Below, in pieces: positions 1 through 5,105 of a stretch of DNA of 5,105 nucleotides. The number at the start of each line of letters is the position of its first letter. Positions within the stretch are counted from its first letter, which is position 1. The notes below the pieces were generated by a model, which searched no databases, was not told where the DNA came from, and was given only the letters and a program-made list of their open reading frames with translations. This DNA comes from an uncultured Erysipelotrichaceae bacterium (GTDB taxonomy: Bacteria > Bacillota_I > Bacilli_A > Erysipelotrichales > Erysipelotrichaceae), in the NCBI GenBank assembly GCA_902795525.1, contig CADBLN010000042.1, forward strand, positions 1 through 5,105, given 5' to 3'. Made by a program: the position numbers and the translations under genes.

Positions 1-1
1 A

Positions 2-769
2 CTGCATGCAAATGAGGTCACCTTTGCGGATGATGTCTTAATTTCTAGTAGTAATGCCGTTGCTGGTTTTACTGGCCCAATTAACTTAAAGAATTGTAAG
101 GTTGTCATTGATGAAGAACTGCTTCACAAGAAAAACTTTGTAATTGGAGCTAACAAAGAGAACTATCACTACATTAACGCTAACGTAAAAGATATATCAT
201 ATGATGTTGTTGGAGACATCAGCAATGTAGTAGAGGGAGATAAATGTCCTCAATGTGGTGGAACAATCCATTTCAAAAAAGGAATTGAAATTGGTAACAC
301 CTTTAAATTGGGAGATAAATATTCAAAAGCTATGAACCTTTACTACCAAGACGCTAATGGTCAATTGCAACCTGTCATTATGGGATCATATGGAATTGGT
401 GTTGGTAGAACAATGGCAGCTGTTGTTGAGCAAAGCCATGATGATAATGGTATTATATGGCCAATCTGTATCGCACCATATAAAGTCGGTATTGTTGTTA
501 TAAATAATTCTGATGAAACTCAAATGACTCTAGCAAACAAGCTTTACAATAAATTCATGGAATGTGGAATTGAACCTATCATGGATGATCGAGATGAAAG
601 AGCTGGCGTCAAATTTAAAGACATGGAGTTAATCGGCATTCCAATGCGAATAACAGTTGGCAAATTAGCTAGCGAAAACAAAGTTGAGTTTAGATTGAGA
701 ACAGATAATGAAAACCAAGAATTAACAAGTGAAGAAGCCTTCGATAAAGTCATTGAATTATGCAAATAA
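2..769 (+). CDS. proS: Prolyl-tRNA synthetase, C-terminal part (5' end outside window)
   Basis: Class II aminoacyl-tRNA synthetase that attaches proline to tRNA-Pro in the cytoplasm. The reading frame is open from base 2, so only the last 255 residues of a protein usually about 565-575 long are present. Visible residues 1-65 are the end of the inserted editing (YbaK-like) domain, including GFTGPINL, which marks the bacterial-type enzyme. The catalytic core follows: CPQCGG at 81-86, GIEIGNTFKLGDKYS at 94-108 and class II motif 3, MGSYGIGVGR at 127-136, with the ATP-binding Arg136. Residues 158-255 form the anticodon-binding domain (IAPYKV, then DDRDERAGVKFKDMELIGIP). Many relatives have His where this one has Asn99; I treat this as normal variation. 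It ends in TAA just before a hairpin terminator and faces the peptidase gene. An in-frame TTG at 308 is not a start, since homology continues upstream of it. Confidence 0.97.
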   Translation: MHANEVTFADDVLISSSNAVAGFTGPINLKNCKVVIDEELLHKKNFVIGANKENYHYINANVKDISYDVVGDISNVVEGDKCPQCGGTIHFKKGIEIGNTFKLGDKYSKAMNLYYQDANGQLQPVIMGSYGIGVGRTMAAVVEQSHDDNGIIWPICIAPYKVGIVVINNSDETQMTLANKLYNKFMECGIEPIMDDRDERAGVKFKDMELIGIPMRITVGKLASENKVEFRLRTDNENQELTSEEAFDKVIELCK

Positions 770-804
770 AAACCATTTCAGCCGTAAACTGAAATGGCTT
801 TTTT
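766..804. terminator. Bidirectional intrinsic terminator between proS and the Xaa-Pro peptidase gene
   Basis: A perfect 9-bp inverted repeat, CCATTTCAG (773-781) and CTGAAATGG (789-797), encloses a 7-base loop (782-788). On the plus strand the stem is followed by C and six T's (799-804). On the minus strand it is followed by five U's from the A-run at 768-772. A/T pairs from these runs can lengthen the stem around the unpaired C798. It lies in the 33-bp gap between two convergent stop codons, so one hairpin can end both transcripts. The T-run overlaps the TAA stop of the minus-strand peptidase gene (803-805). The hairpin and tracts are seen directly; termination is inferred. Confidence 0.88.
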
Positions 805-1870
805 ATTCGATAATCTCTAATGCTTTGCTCACTTTATTTAAAACTTCACATCCATCTTTGGTAACCAAAACTAAATCCTCAATTCTAACCCCAAAGTTAT
901 TTGGTAAATAAACCCCTGGTTCAATTGAAAATATCATACCTTCTTTAGTAATGGCATCATTGGCTCCACTGACATCCCCCTTCTCATGAACAACCGTCCC
1001 AATAAAATGTCCAAGCCTATGAGTAAAATACTCTCCATAACCAGCCTGTTTAATCATATTTCTAGCTGCTCCATCAATATCACTGAATTTAACTCCTGGT
1101 CTAATTATGCTTTCAGCACATTCATTCGCACTTCTTACCAAATCATGGACCATTCTTTGATGTTCTCCAGCATACTTATAGAAATAACTTCTTGTCATAT
1201 CTGAACAATAACCATTTTTGATACAACCAATATCAAATAAAACAACGTCGCCTTCTTTTAATACTGTCGCATCTGGTTCATGATGAGGATCAGCAGCATT
1301 AGCTCCAAAGGATACTATGCTAGGAAAGCTATTACCTTCACAACCCATATTAAGATATTCTTGATCAATGAATCGTGCTAATTCTAATTCTGTTATCCCT
1401 GCTTTAACTTGAGCTTTTGCTTTCTCCATTACGCAGTCATTTATACGGCTCGCTTCCTTCATTAGTTCAATTTCTTTTTCATCTTTAATCGCTCTAACAT
1501 CATCAACACAATCACTTCCTAAAGCAATCCTCAAGCCAGGGTTCTTTGCAATCAAAGGAATCAAAAACTGAGCTGGCCATTGTTTATCAATCCCCAAAAC
1601 TTTAGTCTTATCAATGTATTCAGAAATCAACTCGATTTGATTATCACTATCACCATATCTAACAACTTCAAATGGAATAGCTGGTATTTCAAACATATGA
1701 TTAGCAAACATTACGTGCCAACCATCGTGTCTAATTAAAAAAGCATATAACCTTTCTCCTGGATAAACAGACACACCTGTCAAATACTTAATGCTGGTTG
1801 CATCACTAACCAATAATTGAGACAAATGTCTTTTATTCATTTCTTTTATAACTCGTTCAATTCGATTCAT
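803..1870 (-). CDS. Xaa-Pro peptidase, M24B metallopeptidase family
   Basis: Cytoplasmic dimetal peptidase expected to cleave the bond before proline in dipeptides or peptide N-termini, releasing amino acids for reuse. The 355 residues match the compact PepQ/YqhT-type length. Residues 1-125 are the creatinase-like N-terminal domain (TGVSVYPGERLYAFL at 31-45). Residues 135-350 are the pita-bread catalytic domain. All five metal ligands are present: Asp213 (FDIGC), Asp224 (CSDMTR), His288 (LGHFIG), Glu317 (IEPGVY) and Glu331 (RIEDLV). His197 in DPHHEP and His295 in VVHE sit where substrate-binding histidines are expected. The ligand His lies in GHFIG rather than the usual GHGIG; clostridial relatives also vary there. 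It is the last gene of the ftsW-rsmD-coaD operon, 14 bp after coaD, with ribosome binding site TGAGGT. Whether it is a dipeptidase (PepQ) or aminopeptidase (PepP) cannot be told from sequence, so no symbol is given. Confidence 0.93.
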   Translation of the reverse strand: MNRIERVIKEMNKRHLSQLLVSDATSIKYLTGVSVYPGERLYAFLIRHDGWHVMFANHMFEIPAIPFEVVRYGDSDNQIELISEYIDKTKVLGIDKQWPAQFLIPLIAKNPGLRIALGSDCVDDVRAIKDEKEIELMKEASRINDCVMEKAKAQVKAGITELELARFIDQEYLNMGCEGNSFPSIVSFGANAADPHHEPDATVLKEGDVVLFDIGCIKNGYCSDMTRSYFYKYAGEHQRMVHDLVRSANECAESIIRPGVKFSDIDGAARNMIKQAGYGEYFTHRLGHFIGTVVHEKGDVSGANDAITKEGMIFSIEPGVYLPNNFGVRIEDLVLVTKDGCEVLNKVSKALEIIE

Positions 1871-1884
1871 AAAACACTACCTCA

Positions 1885-2358
1885 CTATTTATACTTCTTA
1901 AGCATTTCTACTTCAACATTCTTAGGAACAAAAGCAGAAATATCCCCATGATTTTTTGCTATTGTTTTTGCGGTTGAACTCGACAAGAAAGAATACTGAG
2001 GTTTTGCTACTAAAAATACAGTGTGAACATTTTCCGCAAGAGTCATATTAGCAGTAGCCAGTTGCATTTCATATTCATAATCGGTAACTGCCCTAATGCC
2101 TCTAACAAGAACACTAGCACCAATTTTTTGGGCAAATTCCACTGTTAAACCGTCACCTATGCAAACACTTACGTTTTTGTATCCCTTGATGGCTTCTTTA
2201 ACCATATTCAGCCTTTCTTCCAAACTGAAAGTACCAACCTTTTCGTCATTTGACATAATGACAATAACTAATTCATCAAAAACAGCACTTGCCCTTTCTA
2301 TAATGTCTAAATGACCATAAGTAATAGGATCAAAAGATCCAGGATAAATTGCTTTCAT
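1885..2358 (-). CDS. coaD: Phosphopantetheine adenylyltransferase
   Basis: Fourth step of coenzyme A synthesis: transfers AMP from ATP to 4'-phosphopantetheine, giving dephospho-CoA; family members are cytoplasmic hexamers. The length of 157 residues is typical. The N-terminal nucleotidyltransferase signature is YPGSFDPITYGH (residues 5-16), with TxGH ending at His16. Lys40 aligns with E. coli Lys42. RGIRAVTDYEYEMQL (86-100) carries the Arg86, Arg89 and Glu97 equivalents of E. coli Arg88, Arg91 and Glu99. The C-terminal ATP-binding motif is YSFLSSSTAKTIA (122-134). At the usual Asn-Arg/Lys pair this protein reads Asn104-Met105, so a normally basic residue is missing. The stop is TAG. The gene begins 2 bp after the rsmD stop, and its ribosome binding site AAAGGAG lies within the last codons of rsmD, so the two are probably translationally coupled. 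An rsmD-coaD pair is common in bacteria. Confidence 0.97.
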   Translation of the reverse strand: MKAIYPGSFDPITYGHLDIIERASAVFDELVIVIMSNDEKVGTFSLEERLNMVKEAIKGYKNVSVCIGDGLTVEFAQKIGASVLVRGIRAVTDYEYEMQLATANMTLAENVHTVFLVAKPQYSFLSSSTAKTIAKNHGDISAFVPKNVEVEMLKKYK

Positions 2359-2360
2359 AA

Positions 2361-2900
2361 TTACTCCTTTCGAATATATGTAACTTTGCTAATGCCATAA
2401 CTAGCACTTTTTTCAACATATAATGGTTTCTCAACTGCAAAGCTTGTCTGCTTATGAGTTTCAACTACAATTGTTGAGTTATCCTTTAAAATATCCAATT
2501 CAACAATCTTATTTAACAAATCTGTAAGTCGTTCAAAATCATATGGTGGATCAAGATAAATAAGGTCAACCTTTTCAACCATCTTATTTAAGGCAGTTTG
2601 ATAATCACAATTCCAAATCTCAACTCTTTCTTTAACTCCTAAGCTATTAACATTCTCCTCAATCACTTTGCAAGCTTGTTTGCTTTTGTCTACCAAAAAC
2701 GCTCTATCAAAGCCCCTTGAGAGCGCCTCCAACGAAATGGAACCGCTGCCCGAAAACAAATCAAGAATTACACCTTTGTCAAAGTATGGTCCCAATCTAC
2801 TAAAAATCGCCTCTTTAACACGGTCAGTAGTTGGCCTTGTGGCATTCCCTGGTAAACCCTTAAGAATCCTACTGCGAAACTCACCAGCTATTATTCTCAT
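2361..2900 (-). CDS. rsmD: 16S rRNA (guanine(966)-N2)-methyltransferase
   Basis: SAM-dependent enzyme that methylates N2 of G966 (E. coli numbering) in 16S rRNA during 30S assembly. The length of 179 residues is normal. The N-terminus MRIIAGEFRSRIL (1-13) and TRPTTDRVKEAIF (21-33) are the family's typical RNA-binding elements. SAM motif I is DLFSGSGSISLEALSRG (47-63), with the acidic motif II residue Asp71 in LVDKS. The catalytic motif IV is DPPY (117-120), the form used by N2-guanine and N6-adenine methyltransferases. The ATG lies inside the 3' end of ftsW, giving a 20-bp overlap in another frame. Only a weak AAAGAG precedes the start by about ten bases, so translation probably depends on coupling to ftsW. 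The start is supported because MRIIAG is the conserved family N-terminus. Confidence 0.96.
   Translation of the reverse strand: MRIIAGEFRSRILKGLPGNATRPTTDRVKEAIFSRLGPYFDKGVILDLFSGSGSISLEALSRGFDRAFLVDKSKQACKVIEENVNSLGVKERVEIWNCDYQTALNKMVEKVDLIYLDPPYDFERLTDLLNKIVELDILKDNSTIVVETHKQTSFAVEKPLYVEKSASYGISKVTYIRKE
2364..2370 (-). promoter_or_regulatory. Ribosome binding site of coaD embedded in the rsmD 3' end
   Basis: On the minus strand AAAGGAG lies five bases before the coaD ATG (2358-2356). It is formed by the last sense codons of rsmD (Lys-Glu) just before its TAA. The match to the anti-Shine-Dalgarno sequence is strong, supports the chosen coaD start, and places ribosomes ending rsmD directly on the coaD initiation site. 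Confidence 0.85.
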
Positions 2901-4128
2901 TATCTTGCTCTTTCATGTTATGCTTATTAATTATGTTTTGGCAGATGCCAAATAAGGATAGTACACTTATCATTGAGGTTCCTCCCCTAGATAACATTAC
3001 TAAAGGGACCCCAGTTAATGGTATGAATGCAGTAACCCCTCCAATGTTAAGGAACAAATGAATGAAGAGATAGGCAACAGTACCAACTAAAACTACCTTT
3101 TCTTTTTCTGTTTTAACCTTTAGCGCATATCTTATTAATTGGACAAAGATTATTGTGTATGGTACAAAAACAAGAGCAATGCCTAATAAGCCCAATTCTT
3201 CCACAATTACTGGAAAAATGTAATCAGCATCAGAACTCGCTAGGTAACCAAACTTCTGAATGGAATTACCTAAACCAACACCTCTAATATTTCCGCGTGC
3301 GATGCCTAATAAGCTATTTAATAATTCCTGCGAATATCCAAAACGATCCCATGTTGGATCTCCTGCCGAAATAAATCGATAAAACTGATATGAAATCCTT
3401 GAAAAGAAACTAGCAACAACACCACCTGATTTCATCCATGCTTGTACAGCATCGCTTCTAATCCACTCTTCGAAGCCCCTGCTCATTAATACTATTGTCA
3501 TCACAAACACTAAAACAATTCCCGCAATAATCAGTAATTGAAATTTTCGCAAAGACTTATGGCATGGTAATAAACAACAAATGCAGCCTATCGCAAAGAA
3601 AGCAAAGCCACTTCCGAAATCACTTTGAAGGACGACAATTATCACAGAGTAAATAAACATTGTACTTGCTGGAACTCTGATTAGGGTCGCTGCTTTTTTG
3701 ATCTTTGTGTTTTTGATATCACACATAAAATTAGCAACTGTCAGAATAATCAAAACTTTGGCAAATTCACTTGGCTGGATGGTGATATTTCCAGGTAACC
3801 TAATCCAAGCATATGCACCACCTACAGGTGGAAACAATCTAGTAACTAATAACAAACCTGTTTCTAGCACCAAAGCCGTTATTATCCAAGTTCTAACTAA
3901 CTTAAAACTAAATTTTTTGTAACACAAAATAAAAGAAACAAAGCCAACAATTATAAACACAACTTGTTTAACAACAGCCAAAGCCACATCACTAACTACT
4001 GAACTTCTACTAGAAATATTAGCAGAGCCAATCATTATGATGCTGAATAACAGTAAAACAACCACACTAGCTGTGATTAATGGATCTATCCCGCTACTTC
4101 GCTTTTTTGCTTGTTGTACTGTTGTCAT
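2881..4128 (-). CDS. ftsW: SEDS-family peptidoglycan glycosyltransferase FtsW
   Basis: Multi-pass membrane enzyme that polymerises lipid II into septal glycan strands with a partner class B penicillin-binding protein. The 415 residues contain about ten hydrophobic segments, the first at roughly 16-35 and the last at roughly 385-400. Family motifs are GGAYAWIRLPG followed by QPSEFAKV (118-125), and in the large extracytoplasmic loop GVGLGNSIQKFGYL (283-296), then SSDADYIFPVIVEELG (298-313). Asp302 aligns with the catalytic Asp of xDFIF. The GLGNSxQK string favours FtsW over RodA. Two features are unusual: about 30 residues (217-247) lie between transmembrane segment 7 and the YRF motif, where few are usual, and the C-terminal motif reads GVPLVMLSRGGTS rather than GLPLPFxSYGGSS. 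It is first in the operon, with ribosome binding site AAGAGGT. Its TGA stop lies 20 bp inside rsmD. RodA is the alternative, less likely. Confidence 0.92.
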   Translation of the reverse strand: MTTVQQAKKRSSGIDPLITASVVVLLLFSIIMIGSANISSRSSVVSDVALAVVKQVVFIIVGFVSFILCYKKFSFKLVRTWIITALVLETGLLLVTRLFPPVGGAYAWIRLPGNITIQPSEFAKVLIILTVANFMCDIKNTKIKKAATLIRVPASTMFIYSVIIVVLQSDFGSGFAFFAIGCICCLLPCHKSLRKFQLLIIAGIVLVFVMTIVLMSRGFEEWIRSDAVQAWMKSGGVVASFFSRISYQFYRFISAGDPTWDRFGYSQELLNSLLGIARGNIRGVGLGNSIQKFGYLASSDADYIFPVIVEELGLLGIALVFVPYTIIFVQLIRYALKVKTEKEKVVLVGTVAYLFIHLFLNIGGVTAFIPLTGVPLVMLSRGGTSMISVLSLFGICQNIINKHNMKEQDNENNSW

Positions 4129-4145
4129 TTGTAACCTCTTTTTTT

Positions 4146-4154
4146 ATTATATCA
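4146..4154 (-). promoter_or_regulatory. Extended -10 promoter of the ftsW-rsmD-coaD-peptidase operon
   Basis: On the minus strand the sequence reads TGATATAAT: a perfect TATAAT -10 box (4151-4146) preceded by the TGn extension. No good -35 box is found 16-18 bp upstream, as is common for extended -10 promoters. The start point predicted seven bases downstream (near 4139) falls inside the ribosome binding site AAGAGG (4140-4135), so the leader would be only about 11-14 bases. The boxes are seen; activity and start point are inferred. Confidence 0.68.
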
Positions 4155-4159
4155 CCATT

Positions 4160-4272
4160 AGTTATTTCTTTTGTGTTTTTTTAAACAATGTTATATACTA
4201 ATAACAGAGTTATTCCTTAAAAATAATAAGTGTTTTTTATGGCATTACTTTTTATTTTGAAGTGAGGTTATT
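4160..4272. repeat. Repeated GTTATT boxes in the ftsW/def divergent promoter region
   Basis: GTTATT occurs at 4161-4166, 4209-4214 and 4267-4272, and inverted as AATAAC at 4200-4205. The first two copies extend to AGTTATTtCTT (4160-4170) and AGTTATTcCTT (4208-4218), a 10-of-11 direct repeat with a 48-bp period. The inverted copy and the second direct copy form a perfect 6-bp palindrome arm pair around AGA (4200-4214). They flank the ftsW -10 and span the predicted def start point, so they could be regulator sites. In such AT-rich DNA chance is also plausible. Confidence 0.4.
4171..4199 (+). promoter_or_regulatory. Candidate promoter for def and rnj
   Basis: TTGTGT (4171-4176) as a weak -35 box and TATACT (4194-4199) as a -10 box, one mismatch from consensus, are 17 bp apart. 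A start near 4206 would give a leader of about 70 bases for def. An overlapping reading, TGT before TATATA (4189-4197), would make an extended -10 just upstream. It is placed back to back with the ftsW promoter; the predicted start points are about 65 bp apart. It is a pattern match in AT-rich sequence, so confidence is moderate. Confidence 0.5.
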
Positions 4273-4274
4273 GT

Positions 4275-4829
4275 ATGTTTATAGATTCAACGACCATCGT
4301 TTTAGATGGGCATCCAGTTTTAAGAGAAAAAGCAAAGGAAGTTAATTTGCCTTTAAGTAAAGAAAATGAAGAAATCTTGATGGACATGATTACTTATGTC
4401 CGCAACTCTCATGACGAAGAGTTTTGTAAGGAATATAATTGTCGAGCTTCAGTGGGAATTGCTGCTCCTCAAATAGCTATTGGTAAGAGAATGCTAGCTG
4501 TTTCCATTGTTGATGAAGAAAATGGTAATGTTGAATTTGCTTTAGCAAACCCAAAAATCATTTCCAACTCAACGCAAAAAGCTTATTTAGAAAATGGTGA
4601 AGGTTGTCTAAGCGTTGTCCCTGATGTCGAGGGAATCGTTCCAAGATACGCAAAAATTACTGTTAGAGCATACAACTTATTAACTGATCAAATTGAAGAT
4701 ATTCGTTTAGAAGGATATCCTGCTGTTGTTATGCAACATGAAATTGACCATTTAAATGGTATTTTGTATTATGATCGAATTGACAAAAATAATCCGTGGG
4801 CTCCTATTGATGGTGCCTTAGTAATCTAA
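4275..4829 (+). CDS. def: Peptide deformylase, type 2
   Basis: Cytoplasmic metal-dependent enzyme that removes the formyl group from the N-terminal methionine of new proteins. The length of 184 residues, with an extra stretch before motif 1 (about 44-58), is typical of the Gram-positive type 2 class. Motif 1 is SVGIAAPQ (59-66), with Gln66. Motif 2 is EGCLSV (109-114), with metal ligand Cys111. Motif 3 is QHEIDHLNG (154-162), with ligands His155 and His159 and catalytic Glu156. Only the first glycine of GxGxAAPQ is replaced, by Ser59; all catalytic residues are intact. The ATG is preceded by GAGG (4264-4267) at seven bases' spacing. It is transcribed away from ftsW and is followed by ribonuclease J after 10 bp, so the two are probably one transcript. 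In Bacillus the second deformylase gene, defB, also lies close to rnjA. Confidence 0.97.
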   Translation: MFIDSTTIVLDGHPVLREKAKEVNLPLSKENEEILMDMITYVRNSHDEEFCKEYNCRASVGIAAPQIAIGKRMLAVSIVDEENGNVEFALANPKIISNSTQKAYLENGEGCLSVVPDVEGIVPRYAKITVRAYNLLTDQIEDIRLEGYPAVVMQHEIDHLNGILYYDRIDKNNPWAPIDGALVI

Positions 4830-4839
4830 TGGAGGTTTT

Positions 4840-5105
4840 ATGAGCGATAAAACTAACTATAATTCAAGAACACTAGACAAATATTTACCAACTGATACCC
4901 TGGTTTTTGCTTTGGGAGGACTAGGAGAAGTTGGTAAAAACACTTATTGTGTTCAATGCAACAATGAAATCATCATTGTCGATGCTGGATTGATGTTTCC
5001 TGATGAATCAATATTAGGTGTCGATTATGTTATTCCTGACTATACATATTTAATCCAAAACCAAGAAAAGATTAAAGGAATATTCATTACCCATGGTCAC
5101 GAAGA
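4840..5105 (+). CDS. rnj: Ribonuclease J, N-terminal fragment (3' end outside window)
   Basis: Metallo-beta-lactamase/beta-CASP nuclease with 5'-3' exonuclease and endonuclease activity, central to mRNA turnover and rRNA maturation in Gram-positive bacteria. Only the first 88 codons and part of the 89th are present, out of a protein usually about 555 residues long. Residues 22-34 read VFALGGLGEVGKN, followed by VDAGLMFPDE (47-56), LGVDYVIPDYTYL (59-71) and IKGIFITHGHE (78-88). The last is the start of the metal-binding HxHxDH motif (His85, His87), cut by the window edge. The ATG follows GGAGG (4831-4835) by four bases, a slightly short but good spacing. It lies 10 bp behind def with no terminator between them. 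The proximity to def suggests the rnjA rather than the rnjB orthologue, but the fragment cannot decide this. No rpoY-like small gene lies directly upstream, unlike in Bacillus. Confidence 0.95.
   Translation, partial: MSDKTNYNSRTLDKYLPTDTLVFALGGLGEVGKNTYCVQCNNEIIIVDAGLMFPDESILGVDYVIPDYTYLIQNQEKIKGIFITHGHE

Noticed and set aside
308..310. In-frame TTG that could be read as the start of a short 153-residue protein
   Set aside because: The same frame is open back to base 2 and encodes recognisable prolyl-tRNA synthetase sequence upstream (GFTGPINL, CPQCGG, GIEIG), so this is an internal codon of proS.
2..1870. Functional pairing of proS with a Xaa-Pro peptidase (both proline-related)
   Set aside because: The genes are convergent, separated by a terminator and in different transcripts; the shared proline theme is probably coincidence.
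2881..2883. Possible use of TGA as tryptophan (Mollicutes code), with ftsW running on to a TAG three sense codons later
   Set aside because: All gene bodies use TGG for Trp and none contains an in-frame TGA across about 1,600 codons, so TGA is best read as stop.
2668..2955. Plus-strand open frame of 95 codons opposite rsmD and the end of ftsW
   Set aside because: It lies antisense to well-supported genes, resembles no known protein and has no convincing ribosome binding site; it is a by-product of the opposite-strand coding frame. The other antisense frames (544-765, 729-911, 986-1204, 2096-2314, 3698-3922) were rejected for the same reason.
4200..4214. AATAAC-AGA-GTTATT as an RNA attenuator hairpin in the def leader
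   Set aside because: The arms are only six A/T-rich base pairs with a three-base loop, there is no following U-run, and the predicted transcription start lies inside it; an operator-like DNA site is more plausible.
1..5105. An undescribed defence, mobile or secondary-metabolite system
   Set aside because: Every long coding region is a recognisable housekeeping gene, intergenic DNA is minimal, and I see no transposase, integrase, CRISPR repeats, tRNA genes or att-like repeats.

Overview
This is an ordinary, gene-dense piece of a bacterial chromosome carrying core housekeeping genes. The strong A/T bias, AGGAGG-type ribosome binding sites, a type 2 peptide deformylase next to ribonuclease J, and a Xaa-Pro peptidase of the clostridial kind all point to a low-GC Gram-positive bacterium (Firmicutes/Bacillota). 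A walled relative of the Mollicutes (Erysipelotrichia- or RF39-like) would fit, but this is inferred from protein flavour only. The presence of ftsW means the cell makes septal peptidoglycan. Tryptophan is encoded by TGG throughout, no gene body contains TGA, and ftsW ends in TGA, so the standard bacterial code applies.

Layout. Bases 2-769 (+) hold the C-terminal half of prolyl-tRNA synthetase (proS). A 9-bp hairpin at 773-797 with A's on one side and T's on the other separates it from a convergent minus-strand operon and probably ends transcription from both sides. Read right to left, that operon is ftsW (4128-2881), rsmD (2900-2361, overlapping ftsW by 20 bp), coaD (2358-1885) and an M24-family Xaa-Pro peptidase (1870-803). 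A 146-bp AT-rich divergent promoter region (4129-4274) follows. Beyond it a plus-strand pair begins: def (4275-4829) and ribonuclease J (4840 to beyond the window).

The genes serve growth and translation: charging tRNA-Pro, recycling proline peptides, making CoA, modifying 16S rRNA, building septal wall, deformylating new proteins and processing or decaying RNA. The order rnj/def, ftsW, rsmD-coaD looks like a condensed version of the order in Bacillus.

I see no mobile element, CRISPR array, RNA gene or undescribed system. The points most worth a second look are small: repeated GTTATT boxes between the divergent promoters, a near-leaderless ftsW promoter, an atypical FtsW extracytoplasmic loop and C-terminal motif, and loss of a usually basic residue in CoaD.
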